64,000 nucleotides of DNA from JAPSGM01 sp963777045 (GTDB taxonomy: Bacteria; Chloroflexota; Limnocylindria; QHBO01), in assembly GCA_963777045.1 (NCBI GenBank), contig CAVZPD010000022.1, positions 283,858-347,857 of the forward strand, written 5' to 3'. Under the pieces are notes generated by a model. That model was not told where the DNA came from. It made no database searches and saw only the letters and a program-made list of their open reading frames with translations. Each line of letters opens with the position of its first letter. Position 1 is the first letter of the stretch. Made by a program: the position numbers and the translations under genes. This document shows, in pieces, positions 14,605-24,576 of this stretch.

Positions 14605-17600
14605 TCAGTTCGCGATGAGCGAGAGCCGCCGCTCCTGCGACGAAGCTACCTCGACGAAGCGGCACATCGCGTTCGCCAGCCGCATCTGGTACGGGGTATG
14701 GACCCGCACCCGGAGCAGGTCAGGGGACGCGACGATCACCGCCAGGCATCGACCCCTCGAGGTCGCCACGTTCAGTCGGTTGAGGGAGTAGAGGAACTCC
14801 ATGCTGCGTGGCATCTCGTCCTGTGACGAGGTTGCCATGGAGTAGATGACGACCGCCGCCTGCTGCCCCTGGATCTTGTCGACCGTCCCGATCCGAGGTT
14901 CGCCGCCGTGGTCCGATGCGGTCGCGGCGAGGCGTTCGCGGAGCAGCTCCACCTGCGCGTTGTAGGGCGCCACGACCAGGATGTCGGCGGGCGCCAGCGG
15001 ACCGAGGATTCCCCTGTGGTCCACCCAGCGTCCCGCGAGCAGGTCCGCGTAGAGCTGCAGGACGGCGTCGGCCTCCTCGGTCGACGAGTTCCGGTTGCCG
15101 GCATGGGTCACCGGGACCCACCTTACCCCGGTCCCGGTGAGGCGGCCTGGGGCATCCGCGCGCAGGGCGTGCGTGAGCGGCGCCGAATGGAGCTGTCGCG
15201 CATAGAACGCCTCGCTGGTGAACGCGTTCACGTTTTCGTGCAGCCGGTACGTGATCGGCAGGAAGAGGCCCCGTTGACCGGGAATGACCGGTTCGCCATC
15301 GAGCACGTGTTCGAGCGACGAGACGTCGACCCCCTCCGGATGGGCACCCTTCTTGACCTGCGATAGCTGTTGGGGGTCACCGAGCAGCACGAGGTTGCGC
15401 GCCGCCCCGGAGACGGCCAGGAGGTTGGCAAGGGACATCTGTCCGGCTTCGTCGATGAAGAGCGTGTCGACGATCTCGTCGAATTCGTCGCGCGCCCACA
15501 TCCAGGCGGTCCCAGCCGCGAGCATCGCCCTGCCGCTGCGGAGGGCATCGGCCACCGGGCCGTTGCTCGTCTCGTGGTGGTAGCGCCAGTGCTCGCCGGG
15601 CTTCTCGCCGGACTCGAGCTTGCGGATGGCGTGGACGGTGATCCCGCGACGGGCAGCGTGCTCCATCACCTCGTCGAGCAGGTTCGTCAGTGCGCGGTGG
15701 GTGAATGCGGTGATCCCAACCGAGCGGCCCGCCGAGAGCAGCGCGAGGATCATCTCCGCCCCGGTGTAGGTCTTGCCCGAGCCCGGAGGGCCCTGGACGG
15801 GCAGGATGCTGCCGTCCAGGGCGAGGACGAGTTGACGGGCCGCCTCGCTGATATCGAGGTCTGCCGGCGCGAGCGCGCGGCCGGGCGGCTGGCCCGCGCG
15901 CGGCAGCTCGCCGAGCAGAAAGTCGCGCGCGGCTCGCCACGGCCCGGCACCGTGCAGCCCGTGCTCCAGCACCCACCTCCCGAGCCGCTCCAGCGCACCC
16001 TTCTGGGCATCGCCGACGACCGGGCCCCTGGGGATGAGCGACGTCGGGTGGACCAGGTGGGGGCGGCGTGACGTCCTGAGATCCAGCGTTCCCTGCAGGG
16101 CGTCGAGGCCGGTGATCTTCCCGGCACCCTTGCGCGTGCGCGGGTCGACGGGTTCGTCACCGACCTTGAGCCGATACGCCTGCTCCGGATCGAAGCCGTA
16201 GCGGTGAATGACCGACCGCGCGGGCTGATCGATCTCGCCCATCCACGTCAGCTGGCCGATCGCATCCTCGTCTCGCGACGCGAGCTCCTCGTCGGATCGA
16301 CTGCACCGATCGAAGAAGGCCCACCAGTCGACCTTCTCTTCGCGCCGATGCCATTCGAGCAGGTTGGCCAGCAGCCAGCGCGCCTCCAGCCCGGCATCCA
16401 CCGCACGCATCTGCGCGTCGACGGGGACGTCGTCGAGGAGCCGGTCCGCGAGCACGCGGATGCGCGTGTCTCGCTCGCTCGGCGGCCGGTCCGCGCTCTC
16501 GTCGGGGACGAGACGGGGCAGCTCCGGAAGCGCCAGATGCCGGGCGAGCCGGCGTCGCTGCTCTTCCAGCCAGGTACGCAGGTCGGCGGTGGAGCGGCAG
16601 TCGTCCTGGTTGTAGAGGCCGATCTCGTCGAGGATGGCCTGGTCCGGCGAACCGGCGCTCACCGAGCGGATGTAGCGCTCGTAGGCGACTACCGATGAGC
16701 CCGCGTCCTTGAGCGGCGCCTCGCGATCCAGGGCATAGAGCGGCTCCAACTTCTTGATGGAGTAGCTCTCGAGGCCGATGCGCATGCCCTGCCGCACGAC
16801 CTTGAAGAGGTCGACGAACAGGTCGCAGCGCAGGATTCGGTCGACCTCAGCCTCGCGCGTGGCGTGTCGCGTCGAGAGCATGCCCATTCGACCGCGCTCG
16901 TACGCGGCGTAGTGGTACACGTGCATCGACGGGTCGTCCAGCCAGCGCTGCATCACGAAGTCGATGAACCCCTCGAACGCAACCTTCTCCTCGGCGCGCG
17001 AGTGACCCCACCACGTGTGAAAGGTCGGCGACCCGGACGCAGACCGCGTCGCCGGGTCCCAGACGCCGAAGAGGTACTCGAGACCGTTTTCCTCGGCGAA
17101 CGGATCGCCCTCGATGTCGAAGAAGAGGTCGCCCGGCGAGGGCGGCGGCAGCGCGGCCAGGCCCCGGTTCGGCTGGAGCGGCAGGAACTCCAGGTCCGGC
17201 ACCGGCTTGCCGCGCGAGCTCAGCTGCAGCCGCGCCTGCTGGTGCATGGCCTCCATGGCGGCCGCGCCGATGCCGTCCACCTCGGGCAGCGGGGGCTGCA
17301 GCTCGGCGAGCTGGGTGAGGGTCGTGATACCGGCCGCGGAGAGGCGGCGAACCTGGTCCGAGCGGACGGACGCGACGAGGCTGAGGTGATCCGCCCCACG
17401 GCGAAGGCGGGCGCAGTGCGGCTCCCAGCGGCAGACGTCGCAGTGGCCCACCGGCGGTGGAACCTGCGGCAACGGATACGGCAGGGGCTGATCGCTGCCC
17501 AGCACCTCCTCGAAGCGCGCCTTGACGCTACGGTAGTAGGCGAGGTAGTCGTCCAGCCGCTCGGACTCGACCCGGTTGCCGCTGCCGCCCAGGGCGACCT

Positions 17601-18149
17601 GCATGCGCTCGGGCATGCGGCCCTGCGCACGGGCGAGCAGATCGGAGTACACGCACATCTGCAGGAGCGCGCTCCCCTTGACCTTCCGGGCGAGCTTGGT
17701 GTCCGCCACCTCGTAGTGGTGCTCGCCCAGGTCCGACGCACCGTCCACGCGCAGCAGGAAGTCAGCGTAACCGCGCCAGCGGCCGTCGAAGAGCGTCGCC
17801 TGGTAGATGACGTCGACGCCCTCGCGCATGAGCCGCAGCGTCAGCTCGGCATCTGCGCTGATGCGTTCGAGCCGCCCGAGGTGCGCCACCTGGTCTCGCG
17901 GATGCCGACCCTCCACGACCTGCAGGCCCTGGCGCTCCAGGTGTGCGCGGTAGCGCCGCTCGTGCTCTTCGCCGCGCTCCCGCAGCACCTCCAGCTCATC
18001 GTCCACGCGCTCCTCCGCGCGCAGCATTCCCTGCAGCGATGCACGGTCGAGCGTGGTGAGATGCTCGCAGGCGAGGAAGCCGACGAGGTCCGTGGCGCTG
18101 TAGATGATTCGGCCGTCGATCTCCTCTATGGCCGTGCTCCTCCCGTCAT
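14605..18149 (-). CDS. TM0106-family RecB-like nuclease fused to a DNA2/NAM7-type helicase
   Basis: A protein of about 1,180 residues. The N-terminal third is a PD-(D/E)XK nuclease (YADFLLRVDG, then YEVADTKLARKVKGSALLQM) with an iron-sulfur-type cysteine set (CDVCRWEPHC). The middle is an RNase H-like domain (LFFDIEGDPFAEENGLEY). The last third is a superfamily 1 helicase with GPPGSGKT, FIDEAGQM and LGDPQQL. Family members are thought to process DNA or RNA ends. The start is unclear: the conserved N-terminus SATDLVGFLACEHL has no ATG in frame. A leaderless TAGGCT box seven bases before the ATG at 18149 marks the likely start, with a frame change (two extra bases or one missing) near 18130-18135. 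The first in-frame ATG is at 18027. Confidence 0.85.
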
Positions 18150-18156
18150 GTCCGGC

Positions 18157-18162
18157 AGCCTA
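18157..18162 (-). promoter_or_regulatory. Leaderless -10 box TAGGCT for the TM0106 gene
   Basis: TAGGCT ends seven bases before the ATG at 18149. It supports that ATG as the true start even though a frame break follows. Confidence 0.5.
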
Positions 18163-18206
18163 CGGGACCGATGCGACAGCTCGTCGGTCGCAACCGCGCG
18201 ACCGGG

Positions 18207-19001
18207 TCACTCGCTCGCCGATGCGGAGGGACTCGGAACCGGTTGCTCGCGGACGAAGGTGAGCGCCCACGAGCAATCGGAGGTGACGGTGACGAAGATG
18301 TCGCCGCGCAGATCGGGATGCTCTCGGAAGAACTGGCTGTACAGGTCACCCGGAGCGGGGTAGGTCCCGATCGTGGTCCGGATGGCGGGAATCGCCTGCC
18401 CGGACCCGGCCCGCAGGTCGACGGCGAAGCTGCAGCCGTCGGGACCCAGGCTGGCTGCGATCCAGCGGACGGTGACGGCGGCGTCATCGGGCAGGAGGAC
18501 CGGACCGTATTCGCCCGACGCATCATGCGCGTAGCCCGCGAGGAACGGGTTGTTCTCGATCGCGAACCCTGCCGGAATGAGGTACGGATCGGGCTCGAAG
18601 CCGGCGGCGACCCATCCCTCGAGGAAGGATGGTTCGTTCGGATCGGCGTCGCGCACCAGGTACCAGCCCACATCGTCGATGAAGACCGGTCCGAGCCCGA
18701 TCAGCAGCCGGGTGTCGACCCCGAGCGATGTGATGACGCGCTGGTCCACGCCCGCGCGCGACCTGACCCGCAGGCCGGGTGCGTTGGTGGTCACCGACGC
18801 GCCGGCCGTGAAGTGCGGCACATCGGCCAGGCCGGGGGTGGGGTCAGGGGTCGCCGCCGGGCTCGGCGAGACGGGAGCCGTGGGTGTGGGGGACGCCTGG
18901 GGCGTGGCGCTGGCGAGTGCCGTCGGGCTGGGCGTCGCCTGGTTCAGCGTGCAGGCCACGGCGAACGGGGCGAGCAGGGATAGCAGAGCGGCTCGGCGCA
19001 T
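18207..19001 (-). CDS. Lipoprotein with SH3-like domain
   Basis: A 264-residue exported lipoprotein: signal MRRAALLSLLAPFAVAC with lipobox AVAC (Cys17). A Pro/Ser/Thr linker spans about residues 18-60. A bacterial SH3-like segment follows (APGLRVRSRAGVDQRVITSL to EGWVAAGFEP), then a C-terminal domain with a Cys pair (DGCSFAV, TSDCSWAL). A GAGGGGA ribosome site precedes the ATG. The SH3 part suggests cell-wall or peptide binding outside the cell. Similar architecture is seen in the lipoprotein at 47113. The exact role is unknown. Confidence 0.7.
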   Translation of the reverse strand: MRRAALLSLLAPFAVACTLNQATPSPTALASATPQASPTPTAPVSPSPAATPDPTPGLADVPHFTAGASVTTNAPGLRVRSRAGVDQRVITSLGVDTRLLIGLGPVFIDDVGWYLVRDADPNEPSFLEGWVAAGFEPDPYLIPAGFAIENNPFLAGYAHDASGEYGPVLLPDDAAVTVRWIAASLGPDGCSFAVDLRAGSGQAIPAIRTTIGTYPAPGDLYSQFFREHPDLRGDIFVTVTSDCSWALTFVREQPVPSPSASASE

Positions 19002-19079
19002 CGGGTTCGTCCCCTCGGAGATGCAGCTCCGATCAGTATGTCACCCGCCGACCTTCACCAGTGCTTCACGAGACCGTCG

Positions 19080-19085
19080 TAGAGT
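19080..19085 (+). promoter_or_regulatory. Leaderless -10 box TAGAGT for msrB
   Basis: TAGAGT ends exactly six bases before the ATG at 19092. Confidence 0.6.
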
Positions 19086-19091
19086 TGGACC

Positions 19092-19496
19092 ATGGCAACC
19101 AAGACCGACAAGACCGATGCGCAGTGGCGCAGCGAGCTGACGCCCGAGCAGTTCCACGTGCTGCGCGAGAAGGGGACGGAGCGCGCCTTCACCGGTGCCT
19201 ACTGGGACGACCACACGCCTGGGGTGTACCGATGTGCCGGCTGCGGTGCCGAGCTCTTCCGCAGCGACACCAAGTTCGAGTCCGGCTCCGGCTGGCCCTC
19301 CTTCTTCGAGCCGGCGGACTCCGATGCCGTGGAGACGGCGACGGATCGTTCCTGGTTCATGAACCGGACCGAGGTCCACTGTGCGACGTGCGGCGGCCAC
19401 CTCGGGCACATCTTCGATGATGGTCCGACGCCCACCGGGCAGCGCTACTGCATCAACTCGGCGGCTCTGAAACTGGATCCCAACCCCCAGGACTAG
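19092..19496 (+). CDS. msrB: Peptide-methionine (R)-S-oxide reductase
   Basis: A 134-residue cytosolic repair enzyme that reduces the R-epimer of methionine sulfoxide in proteins, using thioredoxin. The zinc site is C48/C51 (CAGC) and C97/C100 (CATC). The catalytic Cys is C120 in RYCINSAAL, and the substrate-binding motifs SGSGWPSFF and GGHLGHIFDD are intact. Length is normal for a stand-alone MsrB. The gene is leaderless. Confidence 0.95.
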   Translation: MATKTDKTDAQWRSELTPEQFHVLREKGTERAFTGAYWDDHTPGVYRCAGCGAELFRSDTKFESGSGWPSFFEPADSDAVETATDRSWFMNRTEVHCATCGGHLGHIFDDGPTPTGQRYCINSAALKLDPNPQD

Positions 19497-19508
19497 TCGC
19501 CCGCGACC

Positions 19509-19518
19509 GACAGCTGTC
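19509..19518. promoter_or_regulatory. Palindrome GACAGCTGTC, copy 3, before the patatin gene
   Basis: Centred 29.5 bases upstream of the patatin ATG, covering the position expected for the -35 box of the leaderless promoter at 19531. Confidence 0.5.
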
Positions 19519-19530
19519 ACGAGGCCCGGT

Positions 19531-19536
19531 TAGCCT
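19531..19536 (+). promoter_or_regulatory. Leaderless -10 box TAGCCT for the patatin gene
   Basis: TAGCCT ends exactly six bases before the ATG at 19543. Confidence 0.55.
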
Positions 19537-19542
19537 TTCGGC

Positions 19543-20523
19543 ATGACCAGGCGGATCCTCTCGATCGACGGCGGCGGAGTGCGCGGCGTCATTCCAGCCG
19601 TCGCGCTGGCTGCCATGGAATCGGCCACGGGGTCCACCGTCCGTGACGAATTCGACTTCCTGGCCGGGACGTCGACCGGTGCGCTGATCGCCGGCGCCTC
19701 GGCCAGCGGCATGCCTGCCGCGGAGATCGTGGAGCTGTACCTGGAGCGAGCTCCGCAGCTCTTCCGTCGAACGCCGGTCGTCACGACCCTGCGGCGCGTG
19801 GTCGCCGGCCACGCCTACGATGTCGGTGAGCTCCATCGGCTGGTTCGCCGCGAGATGGATCGCCACGGGGCGGGGGAGTGGCGGCTCAACGACGTCCCGA
19901 ACGACATCATGGTGACTGCCAAGGGGCTGCCGGACGGGCACCAGTGGTACTTCGTCCGCGACGTCCCGGATCAGAACGCCTGTCGCACCGGCGACCTGCG
20001 ACTCGTCGACTGCCTGACGGCGTCGGCGGCTGCGCCAACCTACTTCCAGCCGGCCACCGTCGGCGGCCTGGAGGATCGGGGTCCCATGCTGGACGGCGGC
20101 ACGGGCGTGGCCGGGAACCCGGTCTACCAGGCCTGCGTGGAGGCGTTCGGCTACGCCCGCGGCTACGATCCCGCCGACACGATCGTCGTCTCGCTGGGGA
20201 CCGGCCAGTTCTTCGATCGCCGCCGGCCGACCTGGCTCTACAGCTGGCTCGGCTGGGTCCTCGCCGAGCTGCTGCGCTCGCCCGGGGAGCAGCAGACGGA
20301 GCTGGTGGACCGTCACTTCCCCGGCGCAACCTTCTACCGCATCGACGTGCGCCTGCCGCGCGACGTGCCGCTCGACGATGCCCGACGCGTGCGGGAGCTG
20401 CGGGAGATCGGCGAGCAGCTCGCCGCACGCCTCGACTGGCCCGCAATCCTCGCGGGGCGAGACGCGGAATGGCTCGTCACGCAGCGCAGCCGGGGTGCCA
20501 GGGGCTACGCGCAGGAGCTGTGA
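19543..20523 (+). CDS. Patatin-like phospholipase
   Basis: A 326-residue serine acyl hydrolase. The oxyanion motif DGGGVRG follows the N-terminal strand (MTRRILSIDGGGVRGVIPAV). The nucleophile Ser is in FLAGTSTGALIAG and the partner Asp in MLDGGTGVAGNP, which completes the Ser-Asp dyad. It probably releases fatty acids from membrane phospholipids. Similar short patatins act as CBASS effectors, but no nucleotide cyclase or ubiquitin-like genes flank it, so a lipid-turnover role is more likely. It is leaderless and carries a GACAGCTGTC operator over its promoter, so it should be regulated. Confidence 0.88.
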   Translation: MTRRILSIDGGGVRGVIPAVALAAMESATGSTVRDEFDFLAGTSTGALIAGASASGMPAAEIVELYLERAPQLFRRTPVVTTLRRVVAGHAYDVGELHRLVRREMDRHGAGEWRLNDVPNDIMVTAKGLPDGHQWYFVRDVPDQNACRTGDLRLVDCLTASAAAPTYFQPATVGGLEDRGPMLDGGTGVAGNPVYQACVEAFGYARGYDPADTIVVSLGTGQFFDRRRPTWLYSWLGWVLAELLRSPGEQQTELVDRHFPGATFYRIDVRLPRDVPLDDARRVRELREIGEQLAARLDWPAILAGRDAEWLVTQRSRGARGYAQEL

Positions 20524-20530
20524 GGATGGC

Positions 20531-20932
20531 TCAGAACGGGAGGGAGGCGAGCACCGCCGCCACGCCGACAATCGCGCTTCCAAGCCCGATCGCCAGCGCC
20601 TTGCGACGGTCGGCACGGCGCGCCGCCTGGTCCTCGACCGACGAGGTGCGGTCGTGGCCCGCCTCGCCGAAATTGAAGACCCCGCGCCAGCCGTAGTCGG
20701 CGCAGAACCGGGTGGCGGCCTGCAGGTAGCCGGCCGCCCCAATGGCGGCAGGCAGGAAGAGGACCAGTCGGCTCCAGGTTGGTGCATCGGCCCAGGCCAG
20801 CCCCACGCCCAGCACCAAGGTCGCTGCCGCGCCGGCGTGCCCGACAGCCCGGCGCCGCGCGATCTCGGCCGGACCGATGTTGCAGGCACCGGCGCGGTAC
20901 TGGTCGACGTAGGTCATCGCGAGCTCACTCAT
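20531..20932 (-). CDS. Small membrane protein with CNIGPAEIARRR motif
   Basis: A 133-residue protein. The N-terminus MSELAMTYVDQYRAGACNIG leads to PAEIARRRAVGH, a motif I recognise from uncharacterised small membrane proteins in GC-rich bacteria. Hydrophobic segments lie at about residues 33-50 and 55-75, and a third at the C-terminus (LAIGLGSAIVGVAAVLASLP). A TACACT hexamer ends four bases before the ATG on this strand, closer than the other leaderless boxes. It converges on the patatin gene with 7 bases between them. Function unknown. Confidence 0.65.
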   Translation of the reverse strand: MSELAMTYVDQYRAGACNIGPAEIARRRAVGHAGAAATLVLGVGLAWADAPTWSRLVLFLPAAIGAAGYLQAATRFCADYGWRGVFNFGEAGHDRTSSVEDQAARRADRRKALAIGLGSAIVGVAAVLASLPF

Positions 20933-20952
20933 GACCAGTGTACGCAGCGGGG

Positions 20953-21618
20953 CTACGCGCGGATCGATGGCTGGCGCTGATAGACCGCGGTTCGCCAGAA
21001 CCAGCCTGCGTGAGCGCTGCTCAGCTCGAGCCCGGCGGCTCCGACCAGGCTGTCGATCAGCGACTGGCGGTGGACATGCATCCGGTACGGGTTGCGGAAG
21101 AGCCGATAGCCGAGGTTGCCCACCGTCGCCAGCAGTCGCGTCCACCATCGGTCCACCGGGTGGACGACCCCGTACAGGCGTCGTGCGCGGGCGCTCGAGA
21201 GGCCGATGAGGCGCCGCGCGTCGGGGTAGCAGCAGATGACGCGGTCCAGGGTGACGATGTCCGCCGGCTGGACCTCGTCGGCAAGCGCGGTGAAGTCGCC
21301 ATGCAGGAACGCGGTGCGATCCCCCCATCCCAGCTCCTCGGCCTCGGCGCGCGCCACCGCCAGGTACGGGCCCGATGCGTCGACGTCGGTGCTGTGGGCG
21401 ACGCCGGCCTTGAGCAGCTCCAGCTGGACGGCACCGATGCCGCCACCGATGTCGAGCAGCGTGGCGTCTTCCACACCGCGCGCGATGAGCTCGTCGACGA
21501 GCCGCCTGGTGGTGGCATCCGGCCCATCCGCACGGTAGGCCAGGAGGTCGCGTCGGGCCTCCTCGTCGTTGAACTGCGCGTCGTAGTCGACGCGGCAGCA
21601 GCAACCTGGGTTCGGCAT
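20953..21618 (-). CDS. SAM-dependent methyltransferase
   Basis: A 221-residue class I methyltransferase. The SAM-binding motif I is LLDIGGGIGAVQLELLKAG, followed by an acidic residue in STDVDASGPYL and motif post-II ADIVTLDRVICCYPD. The N-terminus MPNPGCCCRVDYDAQF contains three consecutive cysteines that could hold a metal. The overall pattern, including the C-terminal YRMHVHRQSLID segment, recalls BchM-like O-methyltransferases, but no tetrapyrrole genes are present, so the substrate is open. The gene is leaderless. Confidence 0.75.
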   Translation of the reverse strand: MPNPGCCCRVDYDAQFNDEEARRDLLAYRADGPDATTRRLVDELIARGVEDATLLDIGGGIGAVQLELLKAGVAHSTDVDASGPYLAVARAEAEELGWGDRTAFLHGDFTALADEVQPADIVTLDRVICCYPDARRLIGLSSARARRLYGVVHPVDRWWTRLLATVGNLGYRLFRNPYRMHVHRQSLIDSLVGAAGLELSSAHAGWFWRTAVYQRQPSIRA

Positions 21619-21624
21619 GCAACG

Positions 21625-21630
21625 AGTGTA
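21625..21630 (-). promoter_or_regulatory. Leaderless -10 box TACACT for the methyltransferase
   Basis: TACACT on the minus strand ends exactly six bases before the ATG at 21618. Confidence 0.6.
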
Positions 21631-21637
21631 GTTGGTT

Positions 21638-21661
21638 GCCGCCGGGCATCTCCCCGGCGGC
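21638..21661 (-). terminator. Terminator after the carbamate kinase operon
   Basis: Perfect 9-bp stem, GCCGCCGGG (21638-21646) with CCCGGCGGC (21653-21661), 6-base loop, starting 7 bases past the arcC stop. It separates the five-gene operon from the methyltransferase promoter immediately downstream. Confidence 0.7.
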
Positions 21662-21667
21662 GCATTC

Positions 21668-22614
21668 CTACGCCAGGATCCGCGTACCGCTCTCGCCGGC
21701 CAGCGCCCCCTCCATGTTCTGGGGCGAGGTGATGATCGCCTCGCCACCGGTGTGCTCCAGGAACTCGATGCAGGCTTCGATCTTGGGTGCCATGGAGCCG
21801 GGCGCGAAGTGGGTCCCGGCTGCCAGGTACTCCTTGGCCTCGGCCAGCGTCATGCTGTCCAGCCAGCGCTGCTCCGGCTTTCCCCAATCGAGCGCCACGC
21901 GGTCGACGGCGGTCGAGATCATGAACACGTCGGCGCGCAGGTTGATGGCCAGCAGCGCCGAGGCGAAGTCCTTGTCGATCACCGCCGCCACCCCGCGCAT
22001 GTCGCCGTGCTCGTCGGTGACGACGGGAATGCCGCCACCGCCCACGGTGATCACCACGAAGTCGTCGCGCAGCAGCGCCTTGACGGCGCGCTCCTCGACG
22101 ATGCGCAGCGGCCGGGGCGATGGGACGACGCGACGCCAGCCGCGGCCGGCATCCTCGCGCACATCCCATCCGTCCCGCTCCCTCCGGGCCCTGGCTGTCG
22201 ATTCGTCCATGAAGGTACCGATGGGCTTTGACGGCGTTGCGAAGGCGGGATCGTCGGCAGCGACCTCGACCTGCGTCACCACGGTGACCGCCTGGCGGTC
22301 GATCCGCAGCCGCCGGAAGTCGTGTGCCAGGTTCTGCTGCAGCTCGTAGCCGATGGCGCCCTGCGTATCGGCGTCGCAGACGTCGAGGGGGACCTCGTGC
22401 AGCTCATGGGCGGCCAGCTCCGAGCGACGCAGGATGAAGCCGACCTGCGGCCCGTTGCCGTGGCCGATCGCGACGTTCCAGCCGTCCTTGATGATCCGCG
22501 CGATATGGCCGCTCGTCTCGCCGAGCGCCAGGTACTGATCGGGAACCGACTGGTGCTGCGCGTCCCGGATGAGCGAGTTGCCGCCGATGGCGACCACCAG
22601 CGTGTTCTTGGCCA

Positions 22615-22615
<1 letters not shown>
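21668..22615 (-). CDS. arcC: Carbamate kinase (YqeA/ArcC type)
   Basis: A 315-residue cytosolic enzyme of the amino-acid kinase fold that transfers phosphate from carbamoyl phosphate to ADP, yielding ATP, CO2 and ammonia. Hallmarks are VVAIGGNSLI at the N-terminus, AIGHGNGPQVGFILRR, VTVGGGGIPVV, and VIDKDFASALLA. It is the last gene of the minus-strand operon and its ATG overlaps the stop of the YgeW-type carbamoyltransferase. That partner should supply carbamoyl phosphate, so this is the energy-yielding step of a catabolic route and not arginine synthesis. E. coli YqeA sits in the equivalent cluster. Confidence 0.92.
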
Positions 22616-23604
<989 letters not shown>

Positions 23605-23622
23605 CGGTCAGTCCTCCCGCGC

Positions 23623-24576
23623 CTACTCGGCCGCGCCGAGGACGAGGGCCAGGAGCGCCATGCGCAGCACGACGCCATTGCTCGCCTCGGCCCAGTAGCG
23701 CTGGTGCCGCGTCTCGTCGACGTCGGCGGTGAGCTCGTCCATGCGCGGCAGGGAGTGCAGGATCATCGAGCTGCGCTTCGCCTTCTCGCGCATCAGCCTG
23801 GCGGTGACCTGGTACTCCTTCGGGGTGAGCGCCACGTTCTCGCCGCGCTCGACGCGGGACTGCGTGTAGTCGGCCTGGACGACAGGCTCCATGTAGATGA
23901 TGTCCGCCTCGCCGATGACCTCGGGCACCGACTCCGCCTCGCGGTACGCCACGCTCATCTCGTCCAGCTCCGCCTTGAACTCCGGCTTGAGCGCCATGTC
24001 GGGTGGCGAGACGACGATCGCTTCGGCGTCGAACTGCGAGAGCGCGTGCAGGATCGAGTGCATGGTCCGCATCCGCATGTCGCCGATGAGCAGGTAGGTC
24101 AGGCCGTCGAGCGTGCCGCGCTCGAGCAGGACGGTGTACAGGTCGGTCAGGACCTGGGTCGGGTGCTGGCCCCAGCCGTCACCGCAGTTGATGATCGGGA
24201 CTGATGACCACTTCGCCGCCTCGGCGGGTGCGCCCTCCGTGAAGTGCCGGATGGCGATCACGTCGCCGTACGACTCCAGCATGCGGAAGGTGTCCTTGAG
24301 CGACTCCTGGTAGAAGTCGCCGGCGCGAGTCATCTTCGCGTCGCTGAAGCCCAGGACGTGGCCGCCCAGCCGGTGCATGGCCGCCTCCGTCGAGAGCCGG
24401 GTGCGGGTCGACGGCTGGTAGAAGGCGGTGAGGAGCGTCTTCTCGCGCAGCAGGTCCGTGTTTCGCCGGTTCGCGGCGTGGGGTCGAAGGTCGTTGGCGA
24501 CCTCGAAGACCCGGAAGAAGTCCTCGCGCGAAAAGTCCTTGAGGGTCAGGATGTCCCGACCGATGAAGCTCCTCAT
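23623..24576 (-). CDS. Second carbamoyltransferase, PyrB-like
   Basis: A 317-residue paralogue whose motifs resemble aspartate carbamoyltransferase: YQPSTRTRLSTEAAMHRLGG (STRTR at 56-60), GDGWGQHPTQVLTDLYT and HSLPRMDELTADVDETRH. The 80s-loop region reads DAKMTRAGDFYQESLKDTFR, without the usual QSSxxKGES pattern of pyrimidine-pathway enzymes, so its amino substrate may differ. It sits between a fold-II PLP enzyme (ATGA overlap upstream) and YgeW, with no other pyrimidine genes nearby. I infer a catabolic role on a ureido compound, with classical PyrB as the alternative. Confidence 0.75.
   Translation of the reverse strand: MRSFIGRDILTLKDFSREDFFRVFEVANDLRPHAANRRNTDLLREKTLLTAFYQPSTRTRLSTEAAMHRLGGHVLGFSDAKMTRAGDFYQESLKDTFRMLESYGDVIAIRHFTEGAPAEAAKWSSVPIINCGDGWGQHPTQVLTDLYTVLLERGTLDGLTYLLIGDMRMRTMHSILHALSQFDAEAIVVSPPDMALKPEFKAELDEMSVAYREAESVPEVIGEADIIYMEPVVQADYTQSRVERGENVALTPKEYQVTARLMREKAKRSSMILHSLPRMDELTADVDETRHQRYWAEASNGVVLRMALLALVLGAAE

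Noticed and set aside
14605..18149. RecB-like nuclease as Cas4 or part of a CRISPR system
   Set aside because: The helicase fusion and RNase H middle are TM0106 features, and no cas genes or repeat-spacer array occur in the window.
16864..18363. 499-codon plus-strand open frame over the TM0106 gene
   Set aside because: Mirror of the real gene; no motif and unlikely amino-acid use.
19543..20523. Patatin as a CBASS or other anti-phage effector
   Set aside because: No CD-NTase, E1/E2/JAB, gasdermin or helicase partner on either side; neighbours are MsrB and a small membrane protein on the opposite strand.
23623..24576. Simple pyrimidine-pathway PyrB
   Set aside because: Not excluded, but the operon has no other pyrimidine gene and the substrate loop is unusual, so a catabolic role is preferred.
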